The notes beneath the pieces are model-generated. The model had not been told where the DNA came from. It saw only the letters and a program-made list of their open reading frames with translations, and ran no database searches. A stretch of 64,000 nt of DNA from Candidatus Peregrinibacteria bacterium CG_4_9_14_0_2_um_filter_41_14. Its GTDB lineage: Bacteria; Patescibacteriota; Gracilibacteria; UBA1369; UM-FILTER-41-14. Positions within the stretch are counted from its first letter, which is position 1; each line of letters opens with the position of its first letter. The position numbers and the translations under genes were made by a program. This document shows positions 53,208 through 61,681 of this stretch, piece after piece. The stretch is from positions 15,173 to 79,172 of the forward strand of contig PFRW01000063.1 in the NCBI GenBank assembly GCA_002788755.1, read 5' to 3'.

Positions 53208-55586
53208 ATGGGCTTCTTTTCCAAAGGCATCTTAGGCATTAACGCAAGAAATCTTCTTTACATCAAACCTTTTAACAAACGTAAAGATATTCTGTTTGCC
53301 GATGATAAACTTAAAACAAAACATTATCTAGCCGCCCGCGGCGTTAATGTACCAAAACTATACGGCGTTATCCGCAATAAGGAAGAATTAGATAAATTTG
53401 ACTTTAACAATCTCCCCAACAATTTTGTGCTTAAACCAAACCTGGGATCTGGCGGTGCCGGTATTATTCCAATCGTGGAACATAGCAACAACACCTACAT
53501 TACCAGCAGCGGCAAAATTTTAAGCCAAGAAGTCATCAAAGAACACATTATTGACATTATCGATGGCCGCTTTGCCGTCAACAACAATCCCGACAGTGCC
53601 TTTTTTGAACAACTATTAATTACTCACGAAAGCGTAGCCCCTTACACATACAAGGGCCTACCGGATTTACGAATTGTCGTCTTCAACCTAATTCCCGTCA
53701 TGGCCATGTTACGTTTACCAACCAGAGAATCGGACGGTCGCGCCAATTTACAACAAGGTGCCGTTGGCGTTGGTCTTGATTTAGCCAAAGGCGAAACAAC
53801 CTACATCACCCAAAACTATAAAATCATTCCCGAAATACCAGACGTTGGCCCCATCAAAATCAAAATACCATTCTGGGATCAAATCCTTGAGATGTCCGTC
53901 AAAACACAGTTAATCAGTAACTTGGGTTACCTTGCTGTAGATATTGCCTTAGATCAGACCTCAGGCCCCGTCTTACTAGAAATAAACGCCCGCGCCGGTC
54001 TTAAAGTGCAAATTGCCAATTTAGCAGGACTAAAAAAACGACTCGAAAGAATTAAAGGTATTAAAGTCACAACTCCCGAAAAAGGCATTCGTATTGCCAA
54101 AGACATGTTTGGTAACGTCACCGAAAAAGCCATTAGCAATGTTAGCGGTAAAACTATCATTAGTGACCAAGAAAATATCGAAATCCTAAATGAAAAACAC
54201 AATATTGTTGCCACCGCCAAAATCAACCTTAATCAAGAAAAAACGACAATTAATGAAGCCCTCCAAAAACAAATTAAAAATTTCGCTCCCGGCAAAAAAA
54301 TTAAAATCATTTTAGGCAAAGAAAGAATTACCACCCTAGCCACAGTTAAAGAAAACCAAATCGAAAACATCATCATTGGCCGCCGCGACCTTGGTAATTT
54401 CTTAATCGATCCCACTAAACGCAAAGACAAAATTGCGCCACTACCCAAGCCGGAATCAAAAAAAGAACCGATTCCATACTTTATCCCAAAAACAAACTAC
54501 GGCGAAGTTGACCATCAACTATACGAATTAGACAGAAAAGTTAGACTTGTATCACACCTTGCCCCAACCAACCTTAAAGAAGAACTTGAAAAATTCAGCA
54601 AAGACAAAACCTACAACCCACAATTTATCTACAAAGAGCCAAAAATTGATATCCTCAAAATTAAGCAAGAAATTGCCGACATTCAAGTGAGTGACAGCGC
54701 CCTCGGCCAAGTTTTTGGTAACAAAAAAGAAGAACTACTGAACCGCTTCAAACTAATCGAAGCCCGCGGCACCGATCAATTTACCGCCATATCTCACTTA
54801 AACTTTGCCAAACCATCGCCAGAACTTGTCCAGCGTGGATTCCAAATGCTGGAAGAAAGCTACAAACATCACGACATCCACCCTGCAACCATCACCGCTA
54901 AAAAAGCTAAAGAAATTTTTGAAGAAACCCTAGCCTCATACGGTCTCACCCAATGGAACATTAAATTTAAACCCAACATGCACGGCAACTGCAGTGTTTC
55001 CAAGGGTAACGCCATCTTTATTCGCACCGGTGCAAAATTCTCCGAACAAAAACTCAAAAAACTAATCGCTCACGAAATCGAAACCCACATCCTCACCAAC
55101 GAAAACGGCCGCAAACAACCATACCGCATTTTTCAAGTTGGAACCGCTAACTACCTCAAAACACAAGAAGGACTTGCCGTATACAACCAAGAAAACGCCG
55201 TTAATGCCAAATACAACTTTTGGGGCGTTGGCACCTTCCTTGCCACCTACTTAGCCGAACACCACTCCTTTAGCGAAACCTATGAGCGATTAATTAAACT
55301 AGGTATTGGCAAAAAAAGAGCACTCACCATGACGGCCAAAACAAAAAGGGGGATTGAAGACACCAGCCAACCGGGCGCCTTTACCAAAGGCTACATGTAC
55401 TTTATGGGAGCAGTCCAAATTGAAGAATTTGTTTTAGCCGGCGGCAATTTAGCCGACCTCTACGTAGGCAAAATCGACATCGAATCCATTGACTTAATCA
55501 ACACAATCAGCAATCTTAACAAACCATACTATTTACCACATTGGTATAAAGACTTTAAAGGCAATGAACAAACTCAATCTCAATAG
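53208..55586 (+). CDS. ATP-grasp (glutamate-ligase-like) / QEGLA zinc peptidase fusion
   Basis: A 792-residue cytoplasmic protein with at least two enzymes. Residues 1-290 form an ATP-grasp domain of the alpha-L-glutamate-ligase-related type (NFVLKPNLGSGGAGIIPI, LLITHESVAPYTYKGLPDLR, PVLLEINARAGLKVQIANL). Residues about 300-410 contain a stretch ending IENIIIGRRDLGNFLIDP that resembles the RimB/DUF785 retropepsin-like fold, but the DTGA catalytic motif is absent. Residues about 440-780 are a DUF1704/MATCAP metallopeptidase with HEIETH (622-627, HExxxH) and QEGLA (653-657). Expected to add and remove an amino acid on an unknown substrate. Overlaps queA by 23 bases. Confidence 0.85.
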   Translation: MGFFSKGILGINARNLLYIKPFNKRKDILFADDKLKTKHYLAARGVNVPKLYGVIRNKEELDKFDFNNLPNNFVLKPNLGSGGAGIIPIVEHSNNTYITSSGKILSQEVIKEHIIDIIDGRFAVNNNPDSAFFEQLLITHESVAPYTYKGLPDLRIVVFNLIPVMAMLRLPTRESDGRANLQQGAVGVGLDLAKGETTYITQNYKIIPEIPDVGPIKIKIPFWDQILEMSVKTQLISNLGYLAVDIALDQTSGPVLLEINARAGLKVQIANLAGLKKRLERIKGIKVTTPEKGIRIAKDMFGNVTEKAISNVSGKTIISDQENIEILNEKHNIVATAKINLNQEKTTINEALQKQIKNFAPGKKIKIILGKERITTLATVKENQIENIIIGRRDLGNFLIDPTKRKDKIAPLPKPESKKEPIPYFIPKTNYGEVDHQLYELDRKVRLVSHLAPTNLKEELEKFSKDKTYNPQFIYKEPKIDILKIKQEIADIQVSDSALGQVFGNKKEELLNRFKLIEARGTDQFTAISHLNFAKPSPELVQRGFQMLEESYKHHDIHPATITAKKAKEIFEETLASYGLTQWNIKFKPNMHGNCSVSKGNAIFIRTGAKFSEQKLKKLIAHEIETHILTNENGRKQPYRIFQVGTANYLKTQEGLAVYNQENAVNAKYNFWGVGTFLATYLAEHHSFSETYERLIKLGIGKKRALTMTAKTKRGIEDTSQPGAFTKGYMYFMGAVQIEEFVLAGGNLADLYVGKIDIESIDLINTISNLNKPYYLPHWYKDFKGNEQTQSQ

Positions 55587-56586
55587 CTACAACTTTGACT
55601 TACCGACAACCTCCATCGCGCAATCGGCAGTAACGCCGCGGGATCATAGTAAATTACTTATCTACAACCGCAAAACCGACACAATTAAGCACGAGCATTT
55701 TTATAATATCCTCAATTACATACCTAAAAATGCCATTATTGTCTTTAACAATACCAAAGTTACCCCCGCACGCCTCTTTGGCAAAATCGATCAAAAAGAA
55801 GTCGAAATCCTCCTCACCAATCCATTAGGTAAAAACAAACAAGCATTAGTTAAACCAGGCAAAAAATTTACTCTAGAAACAGAAATCAAATTTCCCGCAG
55901 GCCTCACCGCCAAAGTTACAAAAATCAACACAGACGGCAGCCGTGAACTCAACTTTACACCAGATCTCACACTTCAATATTTACATAAATACGGTGAACT
56001 CCCTTTACCACCATATATCAAAACCACCTACAACCAAGAAGTGGCAAACCGCTATCAAACCATTTACGCCCAAACCGAAGGCAGCATTGCCGCCCCCACA
56101 GCCGGACTCCACTTTACCCCCGAGCTTTTAGACAAACTCAAACAAAAATTCACAGTCGTTAATGTCACCCTAAATGTTGGCCTCGGCACTTTTTCACCCA
56201 TTAGAGTAGAAAGCATCGACCAACACGAAATGCATTTTGAAACATACTCCTTAACAGAAGAAGCCGCCAAAGCCCTTAATCAAGCTCAAAAAAATCAACA
56301 ACCAATTATAACCGTTGGCACCACAAGTACACGCGTTTTAGAAGCACAATTAAAAGATAATGACCAATTTACCGCCGGCACTTTTAGCACGGACATATTT
56401 ATTTACCCCGGGTATAAATTTAAAGCGATCACCGGACAAATCACCAACTTCCATCTCCCCAAAAGCTCCCTATTTATGTTGATCTCCGCTTTTTTAGGCA
56501 CCGAAAAGGCTAAACAAATTTATCAAGAAGCAGTTGATCAACAATACCGCTTTTACAGCTTTGGTGACGCCTGTCTTTTTCTTTAA
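55564..56586 (+). CDS. queA: S-adenosylmethionine:tRNA ribosyltransferase-isomerase
   Basis: Transfers the ribosyl part of SAM to preQ1 in tRNA to make epoxyqueuosine. The 340 residues show the family start (FDLPTTSIAQSAVTPRDHSK), FNNTKVTPARLFG, EGSIAAPTAGLHFTPELLDK, VTLNVGLGTFSPIRVE and TNFHLPKSSLFMLISAFLG. tgt and preQ1 synthesis genes are not in the window. The ATG lies 23 bases inside the preceding ligase gene, so it is probably co-transcribed. Its TAA overlaps the facing phosphatase stop as TTAA. Confidence 0.95.
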   Translation: MNKLNLNSYNFDLPTTSIAQSAVTPRDHSKLLIYNRKTDTIKHEHFYNILNYIPKNAIIVFNNTKVTPARLFGKIDQKEVEILLTNPLGKNKQALVKPGKKFTLETEIKFPAGLTAKVTKINTDGSRELNFTPDLTLQYLHKYGELPLPPYIKTTYNQEVANRYQTIYAQTEGSIAAPTAGLHFTPELLDKLKQKFTVVNVTLNVGLGTFSPIRVESIDQHEMHFETYSLTEEAAKALNQAQKNQQPIITVGTTSTRVLEAQLKDNDQFTAGTFSTDIFIYPGYKFKAITGQITNFHLPKSSLFMLISAFLGTEKAKQIYQEAVDQQYRFYSFGDACLFL

Positions 56587-57731
56587 ACCTTTATATCCGC
56601 TTCTGCTTCATTCCAAGCTGTATCAACCAACAAACCTTGTTGATCTGCCCCCATCGGCACGCCGGAATAACGCAAAACAAGCAAAGTAATATCGTCCAAC
56701 TGTGGCTCCTCTTTAACAAACCCTCTAAAGTCTTCCGAAATTGCTTCAAACAATTTTTTAGACTCACCCAAAGACCCATTTTTTGCAACCGACATTTTTA
56801 AGCGTTCCAAAGTATACATTTCCCCCAACTTATTGCGTGCCTCGGGAATACCATCCGTATAAAGTACAATTGTATCTTCCTTATTTAAAGGAATTAATTT
56901 TTCTAGTGCTAACCCTTCAACATCGTCCGTCATTCCCAAAGCAATACCGCCGGTTGGGATTGCCTCGCAAATTCCTTCCTTAGCTCGATAAATCAAAATA
57001 TGCTCATGACCGGCACCCGTATAATACATTTTTTCTTCTTCCGGATTCCAACGTAAAGCAATTGTTGTCATAAACATTGTTGAATTCACTCTTGGCTTTA
57101 AGGTTCGATTCGTTTTTACAATCCATTCCGAAGTTGAATTCACCTCATCTAAATAAACCGCCAACAAAGTATTTACCATCATCATAATTAATCCGGCCGG
57201 CGCCCCATGGCCGGTAACATCACCTAAATAGATATAAGTTTGGTTACCCTTTTTCATAAAACCAAAACTGTCACCGCCTACCTCTTCTGCCGGACGCGTT
57301 CTCGCTGCTACATCTAATTTATCGACCAAAGGAATAGTAGCCGGTAAAACGCTACGTTGAATATCTGCAGCTAAATCCAACTCTGACAACATTCGGCTGC
57401 CTTCTTTTAAATCGTGTGACACTGCTTCCAAATTTTTAGTAACATGATTAAAAAACTGAGCCAACAAGCCAAATTCATCTCTTCTTAATAAGACAATTTT
57501 TTTATATTTCTGCCCGGCTAATAATGCCTCGATCTGACTAATAATTTTACCAAACACACGATATATTCGAAGATAATAAACCAAAAGTACCGCAGCATTA
57601 GCAATTAAAATCAATCCTAACCAAAACCAAACCGTTGTGACTTTAAAATAAGCTAAAGCGCCGGCAGCAACAGTGGCTCCCAAAGCAATCAAAATCAAAT
57701 AAACAAAAGTTTTTTGGCTACGAATCAACAT
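56583..57731 (-). CDS. Membrane PP2C-type (SpoIIE/RsbU) serine phosphatase
   Basis: A 382-residue protein: two membrane helices (about 8-30 and 35-58), a HAMP-like linker (RRDEFGLLAQFFNHVTKNLE), a helical signalling stretch, and the SpoIIE domain (about 140-365). Metal-site motifs are VGGDSFG, LGDVTGHGAPAGL, LYTDGIPEARN and LDDITLLVLRY; the second Asp of the first block (usually GGDxxD) is Gly. It should dephosphorylate the STAS protein encoded 12 bases upstream. The frame runs to 57788, but the ATG at 57731 opens directly on the first helix and avoids overlap. Confidence 0.88.
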   Translation of the reverse strand: MLIRSQKTFVYLILIALGATVAAGALAYFKVTTVWFWLGLILIANAAVLLVYYLRIYRVFGKIISQIEALLAGQKYKKIVLLRRDEFGLLAQFFNHVTKNLEAVSHDLKEGSRMLSELDLAADIQRSVLPATIPLVDKLDVAARTRPAEEVGGDSFGFMKKGNQTYIYLGDVTGHGAPAGLIMMMVNTLLAVYLDEVNSTSEWIVKTNRTLKPRVNSTMFMTTIALRWNPEEEKMYYTGAGHEHILIYRAKEGICEAIPTGGIALGMTDDVEGLALEKLIPLNKEDTIVLYTDGIPEARNKLGEMYTLERLKMSVAKNGSLGESKKLFEAISEDFRGFVKEEPQLDDITLLVLRYSGVPMGADQQGLLVDTAWNEAEADIKV

Positions 57732-57742
57732 AAATGCAAAAA

Positions 57743-58102
57743 TTACTGAACAGGATCTGCCAAAGCAGCAGCTAAATCCGGGTAACACTTAATTAACTGA
57801 CTAAGACCGATTAAATTAAACACATCTTCTACTTTTGGTTGTACATTAATAATTCTCAAAGTTTGCTCTTTCTTTTTTAGCTTATAAAAAAGAGAAACAA
57901 TATAACCAACCCCTTCCGAATTAATAAAATCAAAATACATAAGGTCAAAAATCAAAACTTGCTTTTGATACTCTTCTACAAACTTAGTTAGTACGTCTCT
58001 TACTTGATCTAAATTAGACTTATCCATTTCACCTTTAAACTGAACTATTTGATAACCATCTGTACCTTCTGCCGCTAAAACATTTAAATCTAAATGTGCC
58101 AT
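57743..58102 (-). CDS. STAS-domain anti-sigma-factor antagonist-like protein
   Basis: A 119-residue single STAS domain: YQIVQFKGEMDKSNLDQVRD, VLIFDLMYFDFINSEGVGYI and RIINVQPKVEDVFNLIGLSQ. A serine is kept in the phosphorylation loop (INSEGVG, where DSSGLG or DSTGLG is usual). The frame is open to 58177, but the family start is the ATG at 58102 (MAHLDLN). With the SpoIIE-type phosphatase it makes two parts of a partner-switching module; no RsbW-like kinase is seen. Confidence 0.88.
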   Translation of the reverse strand: MAHLDLNVLAAEGTDGYQIVQFKGEMDKSNLDQVRDVLTKFVEEYQKQVLIFDLMYFDFINSEGVGYIVSLFYKLKKKEQTLRIINVQPKVEDVFNLIGLSQLIKCYPDLAAALADPVQ

Positions 58103-58130
58103 AACAATTTCAATTAAACTATTCCCCCCA

Positions 58131-58136
58131 ATTATA
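58131..58136 (-). promoter_or_regulatory. -10 element before the STAS-phosphatase pair
   Basis: Minus-strand perfect TATAAT (58131-58136), start predicted near 58124, 22 bases before the STAS ATG. The -35 at 17 bp is poor (CTGTTA). Confidence 0.4.
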
Positions 58137-58268
58137 GAAAAGATCCGTAAAATTAACAGACAAACTCCCCACATCACTAATTTAACCTTGCAATAACAGC
58201 AAATAATTGACTAGCAGTATATGGTATTTAAATAATTATGTTACACTTTATTTCCATAAAATTAAATT

Positions 58269-60713
58269 ATGTTTAAAAAATCAATTGCACAAATTACGTT
58301 ATTAGCCGTTCTATTTTCGCTACAACCTTTTGGCATTAATACAGCCAACGCATCGGTTTTTCTTGACGTCCCAACCACCCATCGCTACGCAACCGCAATC
58401 GAAGACCTTTACAACCGTAATATAATCGAAGGATATGCCGACGGTCGCTTTGGCCCAAACAAATATCTAAACCGTGCCGAACTCACCAAAATTGTAATTG
58501 AAAGCCTCAACCTACCAACCGAAGCCGGCAGCTGTTTTCCCGATGTGCCACAAGGCGAATGGTTTAATGTCTATGTTTGTACCGCCAAAAACCTAGGATG
58601 GATTGAAGGTTACCCCAATGGCAATTTCAAACCATCTCAAACTATTAACCATGCCGAAGCCGTTAAAATTATTGCGCGCGCTCAAGCTTGGCAAGTCAAC
58701 CAACCTACTAAGCAAGTATACTCCGACGTTCCAACCAACCAATGGTTTAGCCCATATGTTACCTACGGCAAAGAACATAACTTTTTACCATTTACAAACA
58801 CATTCCTACCTGCAGGTTTCACAACCCGCGGAGAATTTTCCGAAATTTTTCACCGTATCCTAGTTACCGCCGACAATAACACCGACATCTATTCGCTCGA
58901 ATTTAGCCAAACCACTAACAGCAACTCCATTACTCCCGAGGTAATCGTAAATCCTGATGACATCCAAATTACCGATGAAATTGTTAACGGCCAATACAGC
59001 ACCGACGGCAACCACACTTTTTCAGCCTCCACATTTAGCGGCATAAACCTCGACCAAAACTTACCAAAAGCTTTCTACAAAAATGAAGTCTACTACATTG
59101 ACGGACAACTCGACTCCGATTCCTACAAATCCGTTTTTGCGTTCATTTACCCTCGTTCCAACAGTAACGACACAACAATTTTTAAAACCACCGTCACCAA
59201 CCGTAATTTCTCAATTCCTGTTAGATTTGACCAAACAGGAGACTATTATATTGGTATTATTCCCGGAACAACCGGCAGCAGCAAAGTAGCACCAATTACA
59301 ATTAATGCCGACATTCCCAGCCCAAGTACCACTACAACAGCAACAGCACCAACAAATCTTAACTTAGGTTACGAAATCGACAACACCTTTGTCAGCTTTA
59401 CCACCAACGGCAATATTCGCCACATTAAATTCAGCCAAAACAACAACGAAGTTACCTACTTCTCACGTCAACTAAAAGATAAAGTTGCAGTAATTTACAC
59501 AGATTTCGTCAACTTTAATGAAGGCACAGTTAATGTCTCCGTAAGTTCCGCTATGGCCGAAAATATTATCCCACTCGAATCACTTTCACCATGGAGCACA
59601 GCCACCACAAAAAGCTTTAGCGCAGTAACTCACCAATTTACAGAAATTACAAATTCAGTCAGCACTAATAGTTTACCAACAAGCTATAGCCCAAATCAAA
59701 AAGTAACAATTAGTGGTACTACAACTACCGAAATCACTTCAAAACTCAGTATTATTTTGCCAACCGGTTTTGTCCAAGAACAAAACACCACCGGAGCCAT
59801 AATTGCCGCCGGCAGCAACTTTTCATTTGATTACACCCCAACTCAAAACGGCACCTACATTCTAGAAATCAATAATACAAACGGTATTGCCGTTATTAAC
59901 CATCCAATTTACTCCACAAACCTCACCCCACTAATTCCAAACTATTTTGACCTTTTCCCCTTGGAATTAACACCAAACATAACAATCAACGAAACCACCG
60001 AAATCAACAATCTCTTAAGCCTAATCAACCAAGCCCGCCAAGATCACAATCTACCACCCGTTACCCTTAACACCGAACTATCCGCACTATCGCGCGCCCA
60101 CAATCAAAACATGATCGATAACGATTATTTTGGACACGTTAACCTCAGCGGCGAAACACCAAACGACCGCCGTGTATTAGCCGGTATTGCAACCGTTGTA
60201 GGTGAAAACATCGCTCGCACAACTTCCACTACCCACGGCCACGAAGGCTTTATGCGCAGTGCCATCCACCGCGATAACATTCTAGACCCAAGCTGGAACC
60301 AAGTAGGCCTAAGCGTTCTCAAAGATAACGAAGGCTACTACTACCTAGGCGAAGAATTTACAACCACCGAAGATTACGCCAAGTCCTACATTATCCAACA
60401 AATTAATGACGCCCGCTCAACCAACCTCACCCAAGACGACATTCTTAACACCGGCGCCCAAAGCTGGAGCCAACTCATGGTCGACAATAATTTTGTAAAC
60501 ACAAGCTACAACGGCCAAAGCATTTTCGACACACTCTCTTCAACCGACAATTACACCAACCTCAAAGTCTACATTGTTGCTAGCGGCAGCATTCCCGCCA
60601 TTGTCACCGAATTTCTTAGCCACAACGAAGTAACCAGCTGGCAATTTGCCGGCATCGGCCTCCGCACAAGCAACGACGGCTCCATGAAAGCCACTCTCCT
60701 AATTGCCCAATAA
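58269..60713 (+). CDS. SLH surface protein with C-terminal CAP domains
   Basis: An 814-residue exported protein: signal peptide (ending near NTANAS), three SLH repeats at about 29-195 (NIIEGYADGRFGPNKYLNRA; GWIEGYPNGNFKPSQTINHA; a third, weaker), and a Thr/Asn-rich beta region. A CAP/SCP domain at about 570-700 has LSLINQARQDHNLPPVTLN, HNQNMIDNDYFGHVN, VGENIAR and HRDNILDPSWNQVG. The last 110 residues look like a second, degenerate CAP copy (IIQQINDARSTNLTQDD, FAGIGLRTSNDGSMKATLLI). A wall-bound surface protein; CAP activity unknown. A terminator for it lies inside ribD. Confidence 0.87.
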   Translation: MFKKSIAQITLLAVLFSLQPFGINTANASVFLDVPTTHRYATAIEDLYNRNIIEGYADGRFGPNKYLNRAELTKIVIESLNLPTEAGSCFPDVPQGEWFNVYVCTAKNLGWIEGYPNGNFKPSQTINHAEAVKIIARAQAWQVNQPTKQVYSDVPTNQWFSPYVTYGKEHNFLPFTNTFLPAGFTTRGEFSEIFHRILVTADNNTDIYSLEFSQTTNSNSITPEVIVNPDDIQITDEIVNGQYSTDGNHTFSASTFSGINLDQNLPKAFYKNEVYYIDGQLDSDSYKSVFAFIYPRSNSNDTTIFKTTVTNRNFSIPVRFDQTGDYYIGIIPGTTGSSKVAPITINADIPSPSTTTTATAPTNLNLGYEIDNTFVSFTTNGNIRHIKFSQNNNEVTYFSRQLKDKVAVIYTDFVNFNEGTVNVSVSSAMAENIIPLESLSPWSTATTKSFSAVTHQFTEITNSVSTNSLPTSYSPNQKVTISGTTTTEITSKLSIILPTGFVQEQNTTGAIIAAGSNFSFDYTPTQNGTYILEINNTNGIAVINHPIYSTNLTPLIPNYFDLFPLELTPNITINETTEINNLLSLINQARQDHNLPPVTLNTELSALSRAHNQNMIDNDYFGHVNLSGETPNDRRVLAGIATVVGENIARTTSTTHGHEGFMRSAIHRDNILDPSWNQVGLSVLKDNEGYYYLGEEFTTTEDYAKSYIIQQINDARSTNLTQDDILNTGAQSWSQLMVDNNFVNTSYNGQSIFDTLSSTDNYTNLKVYIVASGSIPAIVTEFLSHNEVTSWQFAGIGLRTSNDGSMKATLLIAQ

Positions 60714-61679
60714 TTTAAAATTATACAACCGATCTTCACCCATTACCTCAGTTTCAAAAGCACAATTTTGTAACAACCGTAAAGCGATCGGCAAACCATC
60801 AAAAGCCAAAAGCCCGGCCTTAAAACCGGGTTTTTTTTCGTTAACAAAAATATATACTTCATCCCACAAACCTTGCTCCAAAAAACTGGTAAAAACCTGC
60901 GCGCCACCTTCAACCAAAACACTGGTAATGCCTGCCCCCTCCAACTCATCCAAACTTCTAATCACTAAAAAATTTTGATCTCTAAAAACCTTTAAAGTTA
61001 AATCCGATTGCACATCACCCAAAACAATACGTCGAGGCTCATAACCATTTACACACCCCGCCGCCAACTCCGGATTATCTACCTGTAAAGTACCGGCACC
61101 TACCAAAATTCCATCAACCTTAGAGCGCAAATCTTTTACAAACCGCCCCGCTTTCAAACCAGAAATTTGGGCTCGAGCCCGGGGCAGGGGAGCAATTTGA
61201 CCAAACATATTCATCGCGATCTTTAAAATTAGATACGGTCGATTCGTTTTAATATATTTGAAAAAGCCAAAATTCAATTTTGCCGCTTCCTCATTTAATA
61301 ACCCAACCTCCACATTCACACCCGCGGCCCTCAGCCGCTTAATCCCCAGACCCGCCACCTTTGGATTTGGATCCATATTGGCCACAACCACCCGTCTCAT
61401 TCCTTTATTTATCAAATAATCAGCACACGCAGGCTGCTTGCCTTCATGAGCACACGGCTCCAACGTCACATACATAATCTCATCACCCTCCAACGACTGT
61501 GCATAACTATTTAAACAGTTAACCTCGGCATGCGCGTCACCAAAAAACTTGTGATAACCAGTCGACACGACCTTCCCATTCTTAACCAAGACCGCCCCTA
61601 CCTTAGGGTTTGGCGAAACAAAGCCATGCCCTTTAGCCGCCTCCGCTATCGCCAATCTCATCAAAGCTTCTACATCCAT
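60699..61679 (-). CDS. ribD: Riboflavin deaminase-reductase RibD
   Basis: Carries out the second and third steps from GTP to flavin: deamination of the pyrimidine and reduction of its ribose. The 326 residues have the deaminase zinc site H50-A-E52 with PC76AHEGKQPAC85, and a C-terminal reductase (YLILKIAMNMFGQIAPLPRA, ITSVLVEGGAQVFTSFLEQG). It starts 2 bases after the ribBA stop. Overlaps the SLH/CAP gene by 15 bases tail-to-tail. Confidence 0.94.
   Translation of the reverse strand: MDVEALMRLAIAEAAKGHGFVSPNPKVGAVLVKNGKVVSTGYHKFFGDAHAEVNCLNSYAQSLEGDEIMYVTLEPCAHEGKQPACADYLINKGMRRVVVANMDPNPKVAGLGIKRLRAAGVNVEVGLLNEEAAKLNFGFFKYIKTNRPYLILKIAMNMFGQIAPLPRARAQISGLKAGRFVKDLRSKVDGILVGAGTLQVDNPELAAGCVNGYEPRRIVLGDVQSDLTLKVFRDQNFLVIRSLDELEGAGITSVLVEGGAQVFTSFLEQGLWDEVYIFVNEKKPGFKAGLLAFDGLPIALRLLQNCAFETEVMGEDRLYNFKLLGN
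60813..60838 (+). terminator. Rho-independent terminator embedded in ribD (antisense)
   Basis: CCCGG (60813-60817), 8-base loop, CCGGG (60826-60830), then eight T (60831-60838). It lies 100 bases past the SLH/CAP stop and acts on the plus strand, although the same bases encode ribD codons on the other strand. Confidence 0.75.
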
Positions 61680-61681
61680 CC

